This document shows, piece after piece, positions 13,554 through 18,322 of a stretch of 18,322 nucleotides of DNA. This stretch comes from CALLCD01 sp039817885. Its GTDB lineage: Bacteria; Pseudomonadota; Alphaproteobacteria; Caulobacterales; Hyphomonadaceae. Each line of letters begins with the position of its first letter. The first letter of the stretch is position 1. Under the pieces are notes generated by a model, which had not been told where the DNA came from, searched no databases, and saw only the letters and a list, made by a program, of their open reading frames with translations. Made by a program: the position numbers and the translations under genes. Location: positions 1 through 18,322 of the forward strand of contig JBCBUY010000058.1 in NCBI GenBank assembly GCA_039817885.1, read 5' to 3'.

Positions 13554-15086
13554 ATGAGCAAATCAAACGACATTGTTATCTTTGACACCACTATGCGCGA
13601 TGGCGAGCAGAGCCCTGGCGCGAGCATGACCCATAATGAGAAGCTCGCTCTGGGCGAACTCCTTGAATCGATGGGCGTCGATGTCATCGAAGCAGGGTTT
13701 CCTGCTGCATCCCCTGGTGATTTTGAAGCTGTCCGCGAAATTGCGCAGCGCTCAAAGGAGGCCGTCATCTGTGGATTGGCGCGATCCACTCCCAGCGATA
13801 TCGATCGGTGCGCCGAAGCGGTGCGGGCAGCTCCCAGGCCGCGTATACACACCTTCATTTCCACAAGCCCTGTCCATATGAAGCACAAGCTCAAAATGGG
13901 GGAAAACGCCGTTCTCGAGGCTGTTGGGCGGTCTGTATCTCAGGCAAGAAATCTCGTGGATGATGTGGAATGGTCCCCCGAGGACGCCACGCGGACCGAC
14001 TGGGAGTTTTTGGTCAAATGCGTTGACGCGGCCATCGCATCTGGCGCAACGACGATCAATATTCCAGATACGGTTGGCTATACGCACCCAGACGAGTATG
14101 GCAGTTTAATCCGTAGACTGATTGAAACGGTTCCTGACTCAGACAAGGTCATCTGGTCGACCCATTGCCATAATGATCTGGGGCTTGCTGTGGCAAACTC
14201 CCTGGCGGGTGTGGCGAATGGCGCGAGACAGGTTGAGTGCACAATTAATGGCCTTGGCGAGCGGGCAGGAAATGCAGCGCTTGAAGAAGTGGTTATGGCA
14301 CTCCGTGTGCGGAACGATACGCTGCCATATCACTCTGGAATTGAGGCGACAAAACTCGCCACAGCATCGAAAATGGTGTCGCGAATTACCGGCTTCCCGG
14401 TTCAGTACAATAAGGCCATCGTCGGCAAGAACGCGTTCGCCCATGAAAGCGGCATCCATCAGGATGGCATGCTGAAGAATGCCGAGACTTATGAGATTAT
14501 GAAGCCGGAAGACGTTGGCGTCTCCAAAACATCTCTTGTGATGGGCAAGCATTCTGGCCGTCATGCCTTCCGCGACAAGCTGGAAAGCATGGGCTACGAG
14601 CTGGACGATGAGGAATTGCTGAGCGCCTTCAAACGGTTCAAACGCCTAGCCGACAAGAAGAAGCATGTCTTCGATGATGACATCGCCGCGCTGGTCGATG
14701 ACCAATTGTCCGCCGCCGGTGAACGTATTGTTTTCAGCAGTTTGACCGTCGCTTGCGGATCGAATGGTCCGCAAACGGCCGATCTCGTCGTGGCTGTAGA
14801 CGGGGTGTCGTCCGAGGCGACATCAGAAGGCAATGGTCCGGTCGACGCCGTGTTCAAGGCGATCCGCAAAATTGTGCCGACCAATGCAAAGCTTGAACTC
14901 TACCAGGTGCACGCCGTCACGGGAGGGACAGATGCGCAGGCCAAAGTGTCTGTACGGCTGAAAGGTGAGGGGATCATCGCGACCGGCCAGGGCGCGCACA
15001 CAGATACGCTCGTTGCCTCGGCAAAAGCCTATATCCACGCGCTGAATAAGCTGGAGGCGAGGAAAGCGAAACGGCTCGCGGCCTGA
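13554..15086 (+). CDS. leuA: 2-isopropylmalate synthase
   Basis: A 510-residue enzyme that condenses acetyl-CoA with 2-oxoisovalerate, the first committed step of leucine synthesis. The HMGL-like TIM barrel shows DTTMRDGEQSPGASM (11-25, with Arg15 and Asp16), the metal-binding HxH (His204, His206) in STHCHNDLG, and NGLGERAGNAALEEV (232-246). After the linker (GKNAFAHESGIHQDG) comes the C-terminal LeuA regulatory domain (about 380-505), where leucine binds in the family. Length is typical of the bacterial type. The ATG at 13554 fits the family start. Expression is probably controlled by the upstream Leu leader peptide and attenuator. It ends directly against the opposite MFS gene's stop. Confidence 0.96.
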   Translation: MSKSNDIVIFDTTMRDGEQSPGASMTHNEKLALGELLESMGVDVIEAGFPAASPGDFEAVREIAQRSKEAVICGLARSTPSDIDRCAEAVRAAPRPRIHTFISTSPVHMKHKLKMGENAVLEAVGRSVSQARNLVDDVEWSPEDATRTDWEFLVKCVDAAIASGATTINIPDTVGYTHPDEYGSLIRRLIETVPDSDKVIWSTHCHNDLGLAVANSLAGVANGARQVECTINGLGERAGNAALEEVVMALRVRNDTLPYHSGIEATKLATASKMVSRITGFPVQYNKAIVGKNAFAHESGIHQDGMLKNAETYEIMKPEDVGVSKTSLVMGKHSGRHAFRDKLESMGYELDDEELLSAFKRFKRLADKKKHVFDDDIAALVDDQLSAAGERIVFSSLTVACGSNGPQTADLVVAVDGVSSEATSEGNGPVDAVFKAIRKIVPTNAKLELYQVHAVTGGTDAQAKVSVRLKGEGIIATGQGAHTDTLVASAKAYIHALNKLEARKAKRLAA

Positions 15087-16325
15087 TTACACCGTTTGAA
15101 GCTGATTCCGCCGCACGATCGCTGGCGAGATAAGACCAAACAAAGCGGCAGCCCCGAGGCACCAGACACTCATCGCGATGAGCTGACCTGGTAGCTCGAT
15201 ACCGGCATCAATCAGTGCGCCCGTCAGACCAGGGCCGAGGGCTGTGGAAAACACCATCGCCGCGACAATGATCGCGCGGATCGAGCCGAGATGCTTGAGT
15301 CCGTAGATCTCTGGCCAGAGCGCTCCAAGAAGGGTCGATGTGAAGCCGTAGCTGACACCAAGTAGAAACATGAAGATGTAAATGCCGGAGACGGCGTCCA
15401 ACACGCCGGCAACAGCACTCGCGGCGGCCAGCGGCAAGAGAAAGAAGGGCAGGAGTTTCAACGCCCCAAATCGGTCGACCATTTGACCACAGATCAGGGC
15501 GAAGGTGACCGTTGTCGCTGCCATCAGCGGAAACGCGCTTGCAAAGGCGAGGGGATTGTAACCGCGCAGTTCGATAAAATAATCCTGATGGAAGAAAATC
15601 GTTGTGCCGATAAAAGGCGGCGCAAGCACACCGACCAACGTGGCATAAAAAATAGGATCGCGAACAACGTCCGCGCGCGTCCAATCTCTCGCCGTTCTCG
15701 CCTCGGTGCTTTGGTCCGCCACGGTTTGCGGCATGCGTTCGACACGCCACAACATAGTAATGGATGGCCAGGCAATCAGGACCAAGACAGCGGCGGCCCC
15801 AAACCAGGCATATTGCCACCCAAAACTCGCGGCGATCAGAGTGAAAACAATGGGCAGCGCGGCTTCCCCCGCCTGGTGGCCGGGAACCACCAGGGACGTA
15901 GCCCGCCCGCGATTGGCGGCAAACCAACGACCAATCTCCGTCAGGGCCGTATGGGTCATCATGCCCTGACCGAGCAGACGCATCAGATAGAGCGCGAGTA
16001 TCAAGAGAATTATGTTCGGTGCCCATGGGACAAGGAGACACGCTCCAGCAAGCAGGGGGATCACGAACCGCGCCACTTTCCAGCCTGGCATCATGTCGAG
16101 CGTTCGCCCGAGCCAAGGCAAGCTCAGCGCACTGGCGAGCGTCGCGACCATGTAGATCAAGCCAAACTCGCCATCGGTGAGGTGAAACTTCTCACGCAAT
16201 TCTTCGCCGGACAGCCCGATAAAAAAGGTCTGCCCAAAGGACGAGAAGAAAGTCAGCATGAACCCGCCGGCAATCCAACGGGCATTATCTCTCAGAAAGG
16301 CGATCATCCACGCTCTGTGGCGCAT
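15087..16325 (-). CDS. Major facilitator superfamily transporter
   Basis: A 412-residue MFS protein with about twelve hydrophobic segments. It begins with a basic N-terminus, then FFSSFGQTFFIGLSGEELREKF. The loop 2-3 signature is weak (GRTLDMMPGWKVAR, near 94-107). A long hydrophilic central loop (about 195-218) separates the two six-helix halves. The second half carries GQMVDRFG. Its style (FFIGLSG, ALTEIGRWFAANRGRATS) matches monocarboxylate/oxalate-formate-like MFS permeases annotated simply as MFS; the substrate is unknown. ATGs at 16325 and 16307 are both possible starts, neither with a strong ribosome binding site. Its stop TAA abuts leuA's TGA with no gap. Confidence 0.87.
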   Translation of the reverse strand: MRHRAWMIAFLRDNARWIAGGFMLTFFSSFGQTFFIGLSGEELREKFHLTDGEFGLIYMVATLASALSLPWLGRTLDMMPGWKVARFVIPLLAGACLLVPWAPNIILLILALYLMRLLGQGMMTHTALTEIGRWFAANRGRATSLVVPGHQAGEAALPIVFTLIAASFGWQYAWFGAAAVLVLIAWPSITMLWRVERMPQTVADQSTEARTARDWTRADVVRDPIFYATLVGVLAPPFIGTTIFFHQDYFIELRGYNPLAFASAFPLMAATTVTFALICGQMVDRFGALKLLPFFLLPLAAASAVAGVLDAVSGIYIFMFLLGVSYGFTSTLLGALWPEIYGLKHLGSIRAIIVAAMVFSTALGPGLTGALIDAGIELPGQLIAMSVWCLGAAALFGLISPAIVRRNQLQTV

Positions 16326-16357
16326 TGGCGACGGGAGTCAATACACGTCAAAGGAGT

Positions 16358-16407
16358 GGACCGGGGCTCCGGGTCGAGGAGGGAGGGGTCTGATGGAGCC
16401 CCGGTCC
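16358..16407 (-). terminator. Perfect 13-bp hairpin downstream of the small lipoprotein gene
   Basis: GGACCGGGGCTCC (16358-16370) and GGAGCCCCGGTCC (16395-16407) are exact reverse complements around a 24-nt loop. It starts 18 nt past the stop of the minus-strand lipoprotein gene and before the MFS start, so it could end that transcript. No U-run follows on the minus strand; a DNA site or mRNA-stabilising stem is also possible. Confidence 0.55.
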
Positions 16408-16425
16408 GTGGCAGGCAGGTAGGTG

Positions 16426-16812
16426 CTACCTCACCACGACATTGATCCGAACAGGCGCGGCGACGCGCACGCCGCGGCGAACGGGATATTGGTAATAGCC
16501 AGCGCGGCCGACATAGACGGCCCGCGGGCCGGTATAGACGGCAGGGACTGCGGCGACGGCCACACCTGGGGCTGCAACATAGGTCCAGGCCGAGGCCGGG
16601 CAATTCACGCGGCGGGCATCACGGACATCCTCGCGAAGGTCGCGGCGCGACAGCGTTACGCGCCGGTCGAGACGGTCTTCTACAAGATCGGGGCAGAGCC
16701 TTGGGTTGAGGTGCCAACCAGAGACGGGGGCAGCGTAGGCAGGTGCCGGTGGGGTGGCGCAGGCTGTCAAGCCGGCGAGGGCCGCAGCCTTCAGGGGCAA
16801 AGATACGTTCAT
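16426..16812 (-). CDS. Small hypothetical lipoprotein
   Basis: A 128-residue protein of unknown family. An N-terminal signal with lipobox LTAC (Cys18) predicts lipidation and an envelope location. The mature part has a short Ala/Pro linker, a charged central stretch rich in Arg and Asp (about 40-70, LVEDRLDRRVTLSRRDLRED), two further cysteines (40 and 71), and an Ala/Val/Pro-rich C-terminus with Tyr residues ending NVVVR. No catalytic motif is seen. GGAG lies about 7 nt before its ATG. It is divergent from the CoA-ligase gene across 149 bp and followed by a 13-bp hairpin. Confidence 0.7.
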   Translation of the reverse strand: MNVSLPLKAAALAGLTACATPPAPAYAAPVSGWHLNPRLCPDLVEDRLDRRVTLSRRDLREDVRDARRVNCPASAWTYVAAPGVAVAAVPAVYTGPRAVYVGRAGYYQYPVRRGVRVAAPVRINVVVR

Positions 16813-16889
16813 TTTGTCGCTCCAATGGATGTCTTAGTTTCAGGCCTCCATGGCAAGTTGAACGGGATGGCTCGAAAAACCCGTCGCTC

Positions 16890-16908
16890 GCGCAAACGAT
16901 ATTTGCGC
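16890..16908. promoter_or_regulatory. Inverted repeat between divergent genes, possible operator
   Basis: GCGCAAA and TTTGCGC are perfect reverse complements separated by CGATA, a 19-bp dyad of transcription-factor size. It lies 54 nt upstream of the CoA-ligase start and about 78 nt from the divergent lipoprotein start. The factor is unknown; MarR- and TetR-type regulators commonly control ferulate/aromatic-acid genes, so such a regulator is a guess. Confidence 0.4.
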
Positions 16909-16961
16909 CAAACGCTTATCCGTGGCTTTCTTTCGAAAACAAATGATCCCGGAGAAACACC

Positions 16962-18322
16962 ATGGCCGACAGCCAAAATTTGCCCCCCTTCAGAGCGCTG
17001 GGGCAAAAGTCACCCGACATCGAAATGACCCATGGCGAGGGTGGGGTGATCTACCTGACGCCCAGGCAACAACCTGCTGATCGGCCGCGCACAATTGGCC
17101 ATCTGCTCGACGAGAAGGCCGCACAGCACCCGGATCGGATCTTCCTCAAGGAACGCAACCAGGAGACCGATGCCTGGGATGAGATCACCTATGGAGAGGC
17201 AAAGCGTGTGACCGACGGTCTCGCCCAGGCCTTCCTGAATTTGGGAGCAACAGCTGACGCGCCGGTGATGGCGCTCTCCGGCAACTCCATCCGGCTTGCC
17301 ATGGTCATGCTGGCCGCCCACAAGGCCGGAACGCCAGTGGCTCCAATTTCCGTACCGTACTCCCTGATGTCGACGGATTTCGAAAAACTGAAACACTGCT
17401 TCGGCGCGGTGAAGCCGGCGATTATATTCGTGGAACACTTGGAGCCGTTTAAGCCGGCACTGGCCGCGCTGGATTGCTCGACATGCAAAGTGTTCACCGC
17501 GAAGGGCGCAGGCGATGATGTGTTGGACTATGCTGCGCTCGCTGCCACCGAGCCAACAAGCACTGTGCAGAACGCGCTCGATGCGCAGACAGACGAGACT
17601 ATTGCGAAATATCTGTTCACGTCAGGCTCGACGGGCATGCCGAAACCTGTCCCGACCACCCAGGGAGCGCTATGCGCTCAGATTGCTGGTGTGGAAGGCC
17701 TGCGCGACGATTCTCTGGATCCGGATCATGATCCCGAGCGCGTGCCGCAATTCCTCGATTGGTTGCCGTGGAATCACATTTCCGGGTCGAATGTGAACTT
17801 CAACGGCGCGCTGTCAAACGGAGCGACATTTTGGATCGATGACGGCAAACCGACGCCAGCCCTCTTTGATCGGACGATCCGCAATGTACGAGACTGTTCG
17901 CCGGATACGTTTGGCACCGCCCCCATCGCCCTTGCCAAGCTTGCCGAGGCGATGGAGCAGGATGACGATCTGCTCTACGCATTCTTCAAGAATATGCGCA
18001 CCGTCGCCTATGGCGGGGCCTCTCTATCTGACGATCTCTATGATCGCATCCAGACCCTTGCCATCAAAGCGACCGGGAAACGGATCCCGATCCTGACCAT
18101 GTACGGGGCCACCGAAACGCAGGGCATCACGGTCGTGCACTGGACTGTGGAGCGGGTTGGCTTGATCGGTCTGCCATTGCCGGGGCTGACGCTGAAACTG
18201 GTCCCGAATGGTGCCAAGCTCGAAGTGCGAGTCAAAGGCCCGACGGTGATGCCGGGCTATTTGAACAGCCCGGAGAAAAACGCCGAAGCGTTCGACGAGG
18301 AAGGGTTCTACTGCCTGGGCGA
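16962..18322 (+). CDS. Feruloyl-CoA synthase-like AMP-forming ligase (3' end missing)
   Basis: The first 453 codons of an ANL-superfamily acyl/aryl-CoA ligase, open to the right edge; family members are around 600 residues, so the C-terminal lid domain is off the window. The ATP-binding P-loop is TSGSTGMPK (220-228), followed by DWLPWNHISGSN (266-277), the A5-type motif YGATETQG (381-388), and the start of A7 at GFYCLG (448-453). Segments such as LKERN, ITYGEAKR, NGATFWIDDGKP and PILTMYGATET match the feruloyl-CoA synthase subgroup, which activates hydroxycinnamates for degradation. The true substrate may be another carboxylic acid. The ATG at 16962 has GGAG 7 nt upstream. A dyad site lies in the promoter region. 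Confidence 0.85.
   Translation, partial: MADSQNLPPFRALGQKSPDIEMTHGEGGVIYLTPRQQPADRPRTIGHLLDEKAAQHPDRIFLKERNQETDAWDEITYGEAKRVTDGLAQAFLNLGATADAPVMALSGNSIRLAMVMLAAHKAGTPVAPISVPYSLMSTDFEKLKHCFGAVKPAIIFVEHLEPFKPALAALDCSTCKVFTAKGAGDDVLDYAALAATEPTSTVQNALDAQTDETIAKYLFTSGSTGMPKPVPTTQGALCAQIAGVEGLRDDSLDPDHDPERVPQFLDWLPWNHISGSNVNFNGALSNGATFWIDDGKPTPALFDRTIRNVRDCSPDTFGTAPIALAKLAEAMEQDDDLLYAFFKNMRTVAYGGASLSDDLYDRIQTLAIKATGKRIPILTMYGATETQGITVVHWTVERVGLIGLPLPGLTLKLVPNGAKLEVRVKGPTVMPGYLNSPEKNAEAFDEEGFYCLG

Noticed and set aside
15208..16116. 302-codon alternate frame on the same strand as the MFS gene
   Set aside because: Its Arg/Ser/Cys-rich composition is typical of a shifted frame; the MFS frame explains the DNA.
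15483..16445. 320-codon open frame opposite the MFS transporter
   Set aside because: It is an antisense shadow. The translation is rich in Gly, Arg and Gln with no domain, whereas the minus strand gives a clear 12-helix transporter.
1..18322. CRISPR array, toxin-antitoxin pair, phage or transposon remnants, tRNA genes
   Set aside because: No regularly spaced repeats, terminal inverted repeats with a transposase, tRNA-like cloverleaf or phage genes were recognisable by eye on either strand.

Overview
The window reads as chromosomal DNA of an alphaproteobacterium. Supporting signs are the rsmI-yraN pair divergent from an LppC-type lipoprotein gene, a pab/fol operon with many 4-bp stop/start overlaps, a leu leader peptide in front of leuA, a TVP38/DedA-type membrane protein and a feruloyl-CoA-synthase-like ligase. 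The closest lineage cannot be fixed from sequence reading alone; a Hyphomonadaceae/Parvularculaceae-like organism is only a guess. I see no transposase, integrase, phage gene, CRISPR array, tRNA or rRNA, so this looks like ordinary core and near-core genome rather than an island.

Layout. Positions 1-1530 (minus strand) hold the first codons of an unidentified gene leaving the left edge, then yraN and rsmI. rsmI starts head-to-head with an LppC/penicillin-binding-protein-activator-like lipoprotein gene (1524-2849, plus), and the two start codons sit inside the motif ATGACAT. Positions 3000-9383 (plus) form one tightly packed operon: pabB-pabA-pabC (chorismate to p-aminobenzoate), folP-folK-folB (pterin branch and its joining to pABA), a NIT1/NIT2-like amidase, and an atypical Rossmann/SDR protein. 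A short gap follows with a candidate 48-residue protein. Next come an EamA/DMT exporter (minus), an SDR dehydrogenase and a lipoprotein with a methyltransferase fold (plus). The 168-bp spacer 12480-12647 holds three consecutive inverted repeats and leads into a TVP38/DedA-type membrane protein.

Positions 13389-15086 are leuA with a classical-looking attenuation leader: an 18-residue peptide with a Leu codon cluster (TTG CTT CTA CGC CTT), followed by mutually exclusive GC-rich hairpins. leuA converges stop-to-stop, with no gap, on an MFS transporter (minus). A perfect 13-bp hairpin, a small lipoprotein gene (minus) and the 5' three quarters of a feruloyl-CoA-synthase-like adenylating enzyme (plus, running off the right edge) complete the window.

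How the genes work together. PabB/PabA make aminodeoxychorismate and PabC releases pABA. FolB and FolK supply hydroxymethyl-dihydropterin pyrophosphate, which FolP joins to pABA. Translational coupling (ATGA, GTGA, GTGA overlaps, an 8-bp overlap, TTG starts) suggests stoichiometric production. The most interesting items are regulatory or small-scale: the leu attenuator, short ORFs ending at or next to the starts of pabB, folB and the DedA gene, the structured spacer before the DedA gene, non-canonical residues in PabC and FolP, and an unlisted 48-aa ORF. I found no convincing sign of a wholly new multi-gene system.
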